Shown here piece by piece: positions 1-10,800 of a stretch of 64,000 nucleotides of DNA. The notes under the pieces are model-generated. The model was not told the origin of the DNA. It was given only the letters and a program-made list of their open reading frames with translations, and did no database searches. Every line of letters begins with the position of its first letter. Position 1 is the stretch's first letter. This DNA comes from Symbiodinium natans. Lineage: Eukaryota; Sar; Dinophyceae; Suessiales; Symbiodiniaceae. The position numbers and the translations under genes were made by a program. The stretch lies in the NCBI GenBank assembly GCA_905221605.1, contig CAJNDS010002104.1, positions 266,001 through 330,000 on the forward strand, in the 5' to 3' direction.

Positions 1-39
1 CTAAAATGCATGGAGCCCAAATCAAAACTCAACATAAAG

Positions 40-255
40 TCATGCAAATGTGGTTGCTGCCACATGTTGCCACTGCAGATGTTGAGACCGTTGTGTTTTG
101 AGCTCTGACACATTGTCCGCGTAGAGCCGTTCCGCACTCTGGTAGTGAACGGTGGCCAGGACGAATCGCGCCGTGTCAACATGATCCCACGCAAGTTGAC
201 CACCTGAGTATACTCCAACCCCATCGCAGAGCACGTCTGGAAGCACTAGCAGCAT
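40..255 (-). CDS. Hypothetical small ORF, possibly a terminal exon
   Basis: ATG at 255 opens 71 codons ending with TGA at 40. The interior WDHVDTARFVLATVHYQSAE looks like globular protein. There are AG sites in the first 60 bases (after TACTCAG at about 204, for instance) that could be acceptors. No family is recognised. Confidence 0.2.
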   Translation of the reverse strand: MLLVLPDVLCDGVGVYSGGQLAWDHVDTARFVLATVHYQSAERLYADNVSELKTQRSQHLQWQHVAATTFA

Positions 256-3200
256 GCATTTGGCAGAGGCCTAATTTCAACTGGAACCAGCAAGACAAGG
301 CCCAAGCATGAGCCGCATTACAGGCGCGCGGGAGGTTCTTGGGTATATCAGATCGCCGCATCATTCTGCGCACCATCAGACAGACAACGCGCGCCGCATC
401 GTTATGCCGGTCTTTTGTACCTTACAGACCCTCAACATCCCTATGCCCTAAGCCCCAACGGGCCTGCACGGTGCCTCGGCCAGAACCCATGGCGATGAAT
501 TCCCCGGCAATGGCCAAGGATACCACCTGAGACTCTGAGGAAAAAAGCTACAGCTACATGCCCTTGATCCTGAGCTGGAAGCATCGTTAGTCTAACTAGG
601 ATGTGGCATGGTTTCGGGAGTTACAAACCACTCCAGCACAACTCCGTGCAACTTGCGCATGTGACCGTGGGTTTTTTGCTCGCTCCCGATAAGGAGCACG
701 ACAAGATGAGCCGATTTGGCCGGGGCACTGGGTCCGCCGTGAAGATGCAGGACAAAACGCCTTGCAACAATGACTAATTAGCCAAGGGCTGCTTCGGATT
801 GAACCATTGTGCCTCACCAGTAACATGTCGCTTGGCTTGAGAGGCCGACAGTGACATTCCCGCTACATTCAGGCAAACTGGCAGTCTCCATGCCATGGCA
901 GTTGAGAAGAAGCAAGAAATTTTGCAACAAAGCCACAAAGCTCAACTCACGGCCTCCTGAGCCCTTTCCCGCCGAAGCCCTGTAGCACAGCCTGGAGCCG
1001 GAAGCGCGGGGAAGCTGAGGATGTTCAGCAGCGTGCCGGACCTGTTGGGGCGTGAAATTCGCCTCCTCCTCCCATACATGTTCCCTTCAAAGTAGATGGA
1101 ACACGTCCCTAAGCCCCTTTTCGCAGAGGCCGCGGCTCAGAATTCCAAAGCCGTGTAGTACCATCCATGGAGCCAGTGGCCTCACGAGGCCATTCTTGAA
1201 GAGCTGTTTCCGCTTGTGCCTGCACATTCCTGTCTACTCCTTCGTTCGCATGATGCGCATGGGTATATATATATATACATACACGTGTGCATGCTGCTGT
1301 TTTAAGGCGCATGCTGAGCCAAGAGCCTACCTCTCGATGTCTTCTGAGATTTTATGATGTTCTGTTGGTATCTGATTCGACGTCGAAAATTGCCATGAGC
1401 CATGCTACAGTCGAACTGAAATTATCTGCGAGGGTGACGCCAACTATACAAAGCCCATTAAGATTGAAGGTGCGTGACAATGACAAGCGCTGTAATGTAC
1501 AATTCATAGTAGTACCGTATAGTTTACTGGATTCTTCATTCTAATTCTCCTATTATGCTTGTTTACTTGAGTCAGAAGGAGTGAAGGTATGAATAGCACG
1601 AACTCAATTGAACAACGAACAAAATTAGGAAAGGAACGAAGAACACAGAGTAAAATATTCAGGGGTGTTACTACTATTAGAATAAGATCCCCGTTAGAAT
1701 ATACTCACACGCCCTGAACAAGCTTGGCATTGCCCCCGGGCCGGCCAGAAGCTGCAAATTTTGGTGCATGGACAAAGCAGCAATTCGACCTCAGCTTTGC
1801 AAAGGACCTCTCTAGAGCTGCAACTCAGAAAAGCAGTACACTCTGCCTCGACTGGACCCTTTGTGATTTTCAACAGTCAAGGCTGCAATGGCTTTGTGCT
1901 CTACGCAAACTTCTGCGACACGACAGCCTCACCTGTCAACGCACATCTCGAACTACCGCACCTGCAAAGTGAACTGCCGAGCGGCGCTTGTGCCCAGACA
2001 ACACAAGCTTGACGCGTCCCGTAGCTGTGTTCCAAATTCGAGCTGTGCAGTCACTGGATCCTGGCCAAAGCCGCCAATCAGTCAAATATAGAGCCTTAAT
2101 CATTAGAACAAGTTTTTTTTTTTGTGTGTGTGTGTGTTTAATTTTTTGGGGGGGTTATTATAGTATAACTACAAGGGGACCATAAGGGAATACTACTAGT
2201 AATTATTCCGACCCCTCTAGTACAGCGCGGCCGCCGGACTCTGAACATTAACATAGCTGCTGTGGCAACTGGTCACCCGATGGAGTCCTGTGACCGCCAT
2301 GCAGCCATGCAGGAGCACTGAGCAGATTCCTTTGGAGTGCCCCACCAGGCGCACCTGCAATCTGCGACCCACAGTTTAGTAAGCGCTTCGAATCCAGCCC
2401 TTTGCTCCCTTACGGTGTTTGAAAAATCACACAAGAGCGGGATGTTTTCACATCTGTGGTCTCCAACTCCATGGGTGGCTCAGCCTGCTAAGATGCCACT
2501 GGGGCGGGTTGCGGAAGATGTGGCAGGTCGCCAGACCCCATGATGCAGAGAAGTCTGGTCTCCAACCACCCAAACAATGGCTGCCCGATGAGATTCGCGC
2601 CCCTCCCCCCACCCACCCCCCCTCCCCCCCTGTGTGGGGCCTAGTAGGGAGCCTTTGACTCAAAGGTGCACCACTCAATAACATCTTACGATGCCCCTGC
2701 TTGAGGGCCTCAGGCGAAACTTGTACTTTTAGGGAGGGCCCGTGCAAGAGGGTGGATCATTGACTGCGGCGGTACATCAGCACATGCGAAACGTCAGCTT
2801 GAATCAAGCTTGCGTCTGAGTTGCGCAGTCTGCCTGCCTTGGCTGGCACAAATCACTGCAGCGCGTGAGTGAGTGACGACATCTAGCTAGCTTGCGTGCA
2901 GGGCAGAAGTTGCCCAGCAATTACGCTACCTTCAGCCCCGAGTTTGCTGTCAGGCCTACTCGTACCCATGCCCGATCTGAACCGGACATCCATGCCCGCA
3001 TTGGTTGCGTTGACGACATGCAGAGTTGCCAACTACGCAGCTCCGGGTTTGCACTGCTTCGACGTCGTGCAGCGCACGGATCTCAGGAGTAACGACAATC
3101 AGCTTGAAAATTCTTCTCGCTGGTGTATACTGGGAGTAGGGGCGGAGAGCTGCAAGACTGTAAATTTCAGAATTAGAGCACACATGGGATGCCATCCTGA

Positions 3201-3495
3201 CCCACAAAAATTGATGGCCGCGGCGAGCTGCGAAAACAACGAGACAGCAAGCATGGAGGGGAACCCGCAACTTTGCAACCCGATTGTGACCTTATGGATA
3301 TGTTAAAGTTGTCTGGGTAGATTGATCCTTCCTTACAAAGGGATTCCGCAAGAAAGGGCTGCAGCAGGCTTTGCCAGTTATGTCCAGCTTTGCTTTCCGA
3401 GCTTCTCGTCTGCCTGTATCCCGTAGGGGAGGACGGGCTGGTCCTGCAGTTAGGATGTGAGCGCGACTCTGACAGAAGTGGTTGTTGCATTCGTG
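256..3495. other. No supported gene
   Basis: Short frames on both strands only. A T-run and G-run lie at 2111-2156 and a C-rich stretch at 2593-2632. Near 2152-2215 there is a small partly palindromic segment (GGAATACTAC, TTATTCC) that could be another decayed foldback element. Confidence 0.5.
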
Positions 3496-3589
3496 TGTGG
3501 ATGTCCCCCCTTATACTGAAGAGGGATTCCGATAGGGGGAACTGCAATTCCTATACTGAGGGCTGTTTGGTTCAGGGGGAGCATCCCAA
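3496..3589. mobile_element. Foldback element, family A (8-bp TSD), copy 1
   Basis: Ends TGTGGATG...CATCCCAA are imperfect inverted repeats extending into C/G-rich arms. The flanks CATTCGTG (3488-3495) and CATTCACG (3590-3597) match at 6 of 8 bases, as an aged target-site duplication. 94 bp, no coding capacity. Confidence 0.55.
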
Positions 3590-4652
3590 CATTCACGCGT
3601 GGTCCCCTGTGATCTTGCCCAGCACCGCCATGCCATTGCTGCCGCCCAGGATGATGGTGGACTTCTCAATGCCTGCATAGTGGAGGCTCTGGTCACGGCC
3701 CTGCTGCGTCTAGCAGTGCACGAGGTCATCTCCCCATTGCCGATAGCAGCCCCTGCCACACTCGTCCAAAAGCAGGCTTGTTTTCGCTACTGTAGGTGCC
3801 CCACCAACCGCAGTGACGGAGCAATCGAACAGGATGGTTTTGAGCAGCACTCCTGCCAGGAACATCCAGAAACAAGCCATTCCCCCAGCTCGGCGGTAGA
3901 AGCTGAACTTCAGAGGGGGCAGTGACTACTTCAGACGAATACGACGAAGAATCAGAAGAATACCAATAGAAGCAACATGCACAGCAAACACAGAAGTGGT
4001 GATGGTGTGTGGTGGTGTCTGGTGTCGCTGCTGTTGTAGCTCGGTTGTATTTTATTGTGCACTGATTGCGTTCGAGCATGTTCAAAGTTTCTGCGCGCGA
4101 TACATCTTTTGATGCCATCAGAGTAGAGTGGATCAAGGCTTTCCTACTGAGTCTTTTGACAGTGCTGAGTGTAGTCCCAATGGTTTGAGCACAGGAAAAG
4201 TCCAACGAACATGGTACTATGAGAACTTCATGCCTTAAAGGGCATCGCAAAGGAAGCGTGCGCTTTTCCGTGCATGCAATGGAGGATGTTCGGACAAGAG
4301 AAAGACGACAGGTCGGATGAGCTCTGCAAGAAGGGCGTGCAGGGGGTTGCCACGGGGGCCATGACTTAACAATTGTCGGGAGGCGCAACTCGGCACATGA
4401 ACTTGACGCGGCACGTCTGCAAAGCACACGCTGCCTCGATTGAATGCTTCACAGAAGGTCTGTCTGGCCAGCTGTCCCGCTGTAACATGCTGCAACTGAA
4501 GGAGCTCGGGAAGGTCTCTCTCATGAGTCATGCGGGCCTTCTTCACTTTCGCACTTCAAATTGCAACCGGTGCCGCTCCGTGGACCCTTTTTTTGAACCC
4601 AGACTCTGCAGTCCACTACACCCGCTCCGTGGACCCGAAACCCTACCTAAAA

Positions 4653-4727
4653 GCTCCTAGTAGTACCTTTTTGGGGGTAGTATACTAGAATCCCCTAGAA
4701 CTAACCCAAAAGGAACTACATTAGAGC
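4653..4727. mobile_element. Foldback element, family B, copy 1
   Basis: 75 bp with ends GCTCCTAGTAGTACCTTTT and the inverted partner AAAAGGAACTACATTAGAGC. The core is GGGGGTAGTATACTAGAATC. No clear duplication by eye. Confidence 0.6.
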
Positions 4728-4876
4728 CTTCAAACCCTATCCGTTTAGGTTGCGGTTTCGGCAGAACGTCCATGTGCAGCGCCTCGCGAGGCATCCCAGG
4801 CTCTCGCAGTGCAGTCGTATGATCCGGTCAGGACCTCACAAGCCAAAGAAAATCAACATGTTCTTCCCCAAGGGAA

Positions 4877-4990
4877 TATATATATATATATATGTATATA
4901 TATGTATATATATATATACATATATACATATATATATATAGATTATTGTTATCTTTTTTTGTTTGGGAGGGGGGGGGGGGTGGGGGGGGT
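4877..4990. repeat. TA microsatellite followed by G-run
   Basis: TATATATGTA-type repeat to 4941, then GGGAGG and 12 G, T and 8 G near 4966-4990. Similar TA/TATG tracts are at 1264-1283, 7540-7650, 22890-22931, 48180-48270 and 57128-57480. Confidence 0.85.
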
Positions 4991-5520
4991 TCTTCAGCAA
5001 ATAGTGGCTAGGCACGAGGCCGAAAGGATTTGAGCTCAGGGTAACTTGGTTTTTTCCAGGATGGCCGTTGCAGCCTGTTGCGTGACACATCTCTGTGCGT
5101 TGCAAGGTGCTGTGTAGCACGGCATAGCCGTAAGGTAATTGCGCAAACTTGATCTATTTCTCATGCCTCGCGTCATATCGCATGCTCAGCACCCTAGGAG
5201 CACCAGCTGTTCAGCCCTAGAATCTACGAGCAGTCTGAGAGGATGGCGATGTTGCCCTTCATCGCAACTGTGAGGATTGTGTCGGTATGGCCGGTCAAAA
5301 AGCGTGTGCCCGCCCTGGCGCAGGTGAAGAGCACCGAATAACACAACAGCTACGTGCCTCCAAACTTTGTCTCCTCAACGTTCCAGCTGCAGATGCCTCC
5401 TCCATGCAAACGCAACCTGAAATTTCCAGCAACGCCCTCTCCCACGCGTCAACGTCTGCCTTCCCGTCCGCGGATCCCAGAGCTTGACAGTGTGGTTGCA
5501 AGTGAACCTGAGCTCTAAGG

Positions 5521-5612
5521 GTAGTTACATGGTCCCTCAGTATGGGCCCTTAAAAGGGTTCCCCCTTTTTTCCCCCTTATATACCCTATACAAATTACGG
5601 GCCCATATATAT
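5521..5612. mobile_element. Dispersed short repeat, family F, copy 1
   Basis: GTAGTTACATGGTCCCT followed by CCCTTTTA-like and CCTTATATACCCTATACAAAT blocks recurs at 39019-39096 with about 75 percent similarity by eye. It is partly palindromic around GGGCCC. Nature unclear; possibly another foldback element. Confidence 0.4.
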
Positions 5613-6390
5613 AAGATGAATTTGAGAGCCGGGCGAACGACAGCTAGGGGCTCCCAAGGCGGCATGCGTCCGGTGTTGTCACTCATGAAAAGCAGGTGGT
5701 TTCGACGCTCACGCTCGCGCAACGCAGGCAGTTTCTTTTTTGTCAGGGCTTTAGGGTGTAGGGTTGAAGAGTCGGGTTCTTCGGCAGGAGCACCTGTGCC
5801 TTCGTTACGTGATGGGCATCACCAGTTACGCGTTGGGCTTACACTTCTGGCGGAGTTCATATCAATCAGATCCAAATCATCCTGCAGGCACTTTCTGCTC
5901 TTCCGAGAGCAGCCTTGCACAAAGCACCGTGCAAAGAGGCAAATGCATGCTGTCGGCCACGATGCTGCACTTGCTGCTTGAGGCTTCTAGAAGAAACCTG
6001 AAGTTTAGGTGGACGTAGGGATTTAGCCTTTGTAAGGCTTTTCGGACCCGCGAGGGTTGAAGTTTGACCTGTTGCAACCCCACACCCTAAAACAACTCGG
6101 TTTAGGCCGAAGTTCTAAGGCTCAGGGCTTGACTGTTGAGGTAGGGGTTTCAAGGACTTAGAGTGTGACCATAAATCCCTGAGGCCTACGGTCCCCCCGA
6201 CAAGTCCTGTCTGACGTCCCAAGACAAGACAAAGGTTGCAAGCAAAACGCCCGCTCCAAGACTTCATCAAACTATCGTCTTCGACCCCCCCCCCCCCCAG
6301 GCATAGCATTGCTGGCCGAAGCAGCGGGTCCACCTCATAGGTCACTACCTGCGCAACCCTAACAGATCGGCACGGGTCTTCCACACCCTA

Positions 6391-6475
6391 CCAGGCTGTT
6401 ATACCCTATAACCCCTTAAAGAGGCCCTTGATAGGGTTCATTATAGGGATTATGGGGCCTAATAGCCCATCCTGG
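6391..6475. mobile_element. Foldback element, single copy, possible TA duplication
   Basis: 85 bp beginning CCAGGCTGTTATACCCTATA and ending GGGGCCTAATAGCCCATCCTGG; the two arms pair with small gaps. It is flanked by TA on both sides. Confidence 0.35.
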
Positions 6476-8639
6476 TATGCAAACATATGCAACCCCTGCG
6501 ACCCCTTCAACGAAGTCGTGTGCAACTAGCGACCGGGACCTGCATCTTCGGCGGCTCGCCAAGGTAGTCCTGTATCAAGGCCCACCTGAGCGAGCAACGG
6601 CTTTTGAAAGGGGAACCCTGAACCCGTCCTGTGCACATCGGGTCGGGGGGGGGGGGGACATGTGTTGAGTGTTGCGACTCACTGTTGTCAATGCAGAAAA
6701 AAATCTACACGTGAGCCTGGGTGCCACTTGCCGCCAGAGGGCACGACATGTAGCAAGGCCTCCCTGCCCTTCACAGAGACAGCTTCGTCCGTAGCGTGTG
6801 GGTAGGCAAGCCCTTAGACACATCTGCATCTGTGGGAGCATGGTCGTGCTTCTTCTAAGCAGCATCCGTCGATAGTGTTAGCCTATATTCTTCGCCAGAT
6901 CTGTTGGACGGCGGACGTGACATGCAAGCTCCGATGCCTCAACCAAGTGCAGCCAAAAAGCTCTGAAGCAGTTCGCTGTGAAGTGACCGCCTGTGGGCGC
7001 TTGATCTTGGATTCTGCTTCTGCCACACTCCTTCGTGGACTACAAAATTGAACTCGGCAGGGGCCTGCTTCCGTACGCCTTCGCATTCTTGCGAGCCTGA
7101 AGGACAGCACGAAGCACTGTTCCAACATCTCCCAACGTGATCGGAGAGACTCGGTAGGCTGCAGTTGCCGCTCTAACTAGGCTGTAATACAGCCGAAGCT
7201 ACCTGTTCCAAAAAGCCCCAAATTGTCGCGCACGCGCGGCAATTCATCTTAAGCCAAAGAGAAGTTCACCTCTTTCTGATGCCGATCTTAGCGTCTCTGC
7301 CAGACCTCTCGAATCTAGCTTCGGCTTTGCTTTGCTCATGTGAAAACTTGGCACCTGCTCGCGGGAACTCTGCAACAGCAGCACAAGAGGGAAACACTGA
7401 TTCGCGAGCAGGCCCAGGACCATGGCATCACCCGACGGCTGTTAGAGCAGCTGTTTTTGTGCGCGGGCACGTGCGCAGATAAACTCTAGATTCCACTATG
7501 TGCAGAAGTGTACATAGCACATAAAAGAATATCATGCTTATGTATATATATATATATGTATGTATGTATATGTATTATTTGTATTTATTTACACGTATAG
7601 ATGGATACATACATATATATATATATATACATAGATACATACATATACTCATCTATATGCATGTGTGTCATTTGCATCGGACCTTCAGAGAGCGAGCTCG
7701 CACTATGATGTTCGCTGCGGCCAAGGACATCTTGTCGCTAACCGCTTACAGCAGGTTCTTCCAACTATCGGGCCACTCTATGAACTCATTCAACTTCAAG
7801 CGCATTCTCCAGCAGCTTCTAGATTTCAGGCCAAACGGCTATCATGCCAGACGTGTAACCACAAGCATCAACTAGATTAGACAGCTATCGCGAAAGCAAT
7901 GCGCCAGGCCAAATGCAGTCAGCGCATTCGGAGGAATGGGTGCCACTACAATACAGTACATGTTAAATATGCCAGTTGCAGGCGGAAACGGACAAAAGAC
8001 AACCAGCTGTTCTGAGGCTGCGAATTTGGTTTGGTCAATGTTATATGGTACTCCAGCTACTTCAGCTCACGTTCTGCAGTGCTACCGAGTTTGATACAGT
8101 CGATCTACCCGTGCTAAGAAGTCAGTGCAACAAGCAAAAAGAAAGCACAGGTCGATCTGCCTCATCCACCTACCACATGCTCATGGCGTTGAAAGCACGC
8201 CAGCTAGCGCAGCTAGCGCAGCAAATGCAAAATCCAGTGTCCCAACACAGCAGTTGCGCAGAGGGCGCCATCGCTGGGAATCAACATAAGTCGGAAACAA
8301 ACCGGGTGTAGATTTCCTTTTCTCCCCTTGGTACACTTCTCGATTTGCTTTGGCTTGTAGGCTTCGGGTTTAGTAAGGGCTTAAGGAATAATAAACCCTG
8401 AAACCTGAACCTGAGCAGGAGAAGCGCCTAGGGAATCCAGAAGTCGGGCTTCCTCGTCGTAGCGGTTCCCCGGAGTTGAGCCTTTGCGGTTGTTGCGGCG
8501 GGGGGGCGGGGGGGCAGCAGTCAAACTGGAGTTCTAAAGCATGGCAGTCTCCTGGCTTCTAGAGGCAGAAAACAGCTCTTGAAGCTCTTTATGATCTGGC
8601 AGAACATCGCAGCTCAGATGCCTACACTACATGGCCTCT

Positions 8640-9019
8640 ACAGTCCTTACAGTCCTAAACCGACCGATGCACATCACAACCCTAAATCACTAAACCCTAA
8701 AGCCCTAAACCCTTTTTTTCCATCTGGGCTGGTGGGGAATGCCAGAAAAAGCAGCTGCTTGCACAACCTGCACCCTCGCCCTCTAAAACCCTAAAGCCTG
8801 AAACCCTGAAAACCAAAGAAGATGTGCTTGAGCCCCTGACTCTGACTTCCGGGGACAGGTCGGATGCGGCCAAGCCAATAGCCTGACGTTCTTGCAACTT
8901 CTTCTCAGCTCTCACTCAGGTTTCGGGTTTAGGGGTTTAGGCTTAGGGGTTTATGGGTTTAGGGGTTTAGGGTCATTTTTGCCACCCGCATAGTTGACTT
9001 AGGGCTTAGGGTTTACGGG
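8640..9019. repeat. Decayed telomere-like islands, both orientations
   Basis: CCCTAAA units at about 8680-8710 and 8782-8810 are followed after about 120 bases by GGGTTTA units at 8919-8970 and 9001-9020. The converging orientation shows these are interstitial, not a chromosome end. Confidence 0.7.
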
Positions 9020-9616
9020 TTTCATGACTGGAGGAAGCTGCAACCATGCACGCCAAGAGACTGCGATCTTCCCTCTGGTCGTGGCCCTCGCGATAAGCCA
9101 TGACCTTGCAGAGGCAGTTGAGAGAAAGCAAAAACTATACAAAGGTAGTATGTGTGTATATATATGTATGTTTGTTTATTGTTGTCAAGCTTTCTTTTTG
9201 CATTTTGTGCACGATGCATGCACATGTATTTGTGATCTCAGCTTGCGGTGTGCTAACGCCCCCACCCCCTCCACGGATGATATCCTTCCTGCTCCTAAAC
9301 CTAGAACGGCCACCATAGACACTAATTAACCCCTTTTCATCCCTCACCCCCTCTAAAGTATTCTGGGTCTTTCGGCGAAAAGGCACCTAATGTGCTTGAA
9401 GCACTCTGGTCCTTCCGATCGGAACGAGCAGGCTGGTCGTGCGTCAGCGCCCAGAGTGTTCAGGCAAATGCAGTTTCTCTCGCGTACAAGTAACACTCAA
9501 AAAGCACTTGACTTTAGTGTCTAGTGGCTTCTTCTGCCCCAGTTTCAGATCCGAAGGCAGGACCGCTCACTTGAAAATGACTAGGAATCCTTCAGCGGCA
9601 AAAAGGCACTGTGAGG

Positions 9617-9782
9617 TTGGGATGTTCCCCCTTATACGAACAGTCCTAGGAATTCTAGCACCCCCGACTATAATCCCCCTAAACCCTACTACCCTAAAAC
9701 CCTAAACCCTAAAACCTGAACCCTAAAACCTAAACCCTAAACCTATTCAGGACTGTTAGTATAAGGGGGGGGAGCATCCCAA
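9617..9782. mobile_element. Foldback element, family A, copy 2, with telomere-like insert
   Basis: Ends TTGGGATG and CATCCCAA are perfect inverted repeats, extending through CCTTATACGAACAGTCCT and its partner AGGACTG...ATAAGG. Flanks CTGTGAGG and GTGTGAGG match at 7 of 8 bases. At 166 bp it is about 65 bp longer than its relatives; the extra is CCCTAAA-type repeat at about 9677-9743. Confidence 0.75.
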
Positions 9783-9844
9783 GTGTGAGGTCTCAACTGA
9801 GGCGTGAGCCTTCCTTGAGGCATCGATCTCCAAGTCCTTCCCAC

Positions 9845-9903
9845 ACCCAGGGTTAGGGTTTAGGGTTTAGGGTCTAGGGTTGAGGGTTTAGGGTTTAGGG
9901 ATC
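9845..9903. repeat. TTTAGGG island
   Basis: About eight units of the plant/alga-type telomere repeat with a GTCTAGGG and a TTGAGGG variant. Smaller islands lie at 10133-10161 and 10563-10592. Confidence 0.9.
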
Positions 9904-10044
9904 AGGGAACGACCGAACATCGGAAGTCCTACTGGCGGCCAGCACTAACTGTAAATTCCACGAATGCGAGGCTCCGTGGATGTCATGCAGGATCCTCGTT
10001 CGGGAGCTATGCAGCCGAAGTCCTCCCGAACCCAAGACCAAGAA

Positions 10045-10063
10045 CCCCCCCCCCCCCCCCCCC
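10045..10063. repeat. Poly-C run, 19 bases
   Basis: Other long G or C runs: 6285-6298 (14), 6645-6657 (13), 40603-40621 (19), 41883-41895 (13) and 56925-56940 (16). Confidence 0.9.
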
Positions 10064-10265
10064 GTGAGGTACCTTAAACAACTCCCTTCAAGGGTAAATA
10101 TGGGGCCAGTCCCTCATTCCCTACTAAAAACGCTAAATCCCAAACCCTAAACCCTAAACCTGAATCAGAGTTGGCTATGGCAACCACTGCGAACTTCATA
10201 AGTTGGCTCGTCAGCCCCCCTCTGTCCGTGAAGGGCATCCAGCCAGGACCTTGCAAAACCATTTG

Positions 10266-10364
10266 GGTGGTTGTCAAAATTATGATCCCTTTTGGGGTAC
10301 CCTAAATATTAGGTGCCGTATGATAATAGGGATCCAAAAAGAGACCATAATTTTGACAACCACC
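10266..10364. mobile_element. Foldback element, family D, best copy
   Basis: 99 bp with near-perfect arms: GGTGGTTGTCAAAATTATG at the left and its exact complement at the right. Flanks CATTTG (10260-10265) and CATTTG (10365-10370) are identical. The core CCCTAAATATTAGGTGCC relates it to the copies at 15051, 19738 and 59250 in the opposite orientation. Confidence 0.7.
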
Positions 10365-10800
10365 CATTTGGGGTTTAGGGCCTTTAGGGCCTTTAGGGTA
10401 ACGTGCAGTATCTTGCAATCATCTGTACGTGCTCTGTCATGCAAGCGCTTCAAGGTGAAATTGCCTGACTGTAGCAAAGCGAGTAGGTCCATAGCAGTCT
10501 GCAGGCATCCAGAAACATGTTCAGAGTCTCTGTGGAAGTGCCACTCCCATGCTCCCGCAAGTAGGGTTTAGGGTTTAGGGAGTTTAGGGTTTAGCTTCAG
10601 GACCGACTGGTGAAAGACTCCAGAGCTGACTTCTCCTCACTGCAATGAAAGGGTATGCAGATGTAGACTGGTGCGTCAAGGCAGAAGTTGTCCAATCTCC
10701 CTCGCCTGTAGCCAACCACGTGCGGCTCCTCACAATCTCAAGCATGCCAAAATCGGATATTCCATATGTCGTCTTAAGACGTTCAGGATATTCGAGTGGC

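Larger units (their letters stand above)
3604..9616. other. No supported gene; repeats and foldback elements
   Basis: Contains the elements at 4653, 5521 and 6391, TA microsatellites and decayed telomere-like units from 8640. A 37-codon minus-strand piece at 3604-3714 (IEKSTIILGGSNGMAVLGK then ITGDHA and a stop) might be a terminal exon after CGCAG, but nothing supports it beyond appearance. Confidence 0.5.

Noticed and set aside
3726..4427. 233-codon minus-strand ORF
   Set aside because: Contains a His run from a GTG microsatellite and no domain; two other frames overlap.
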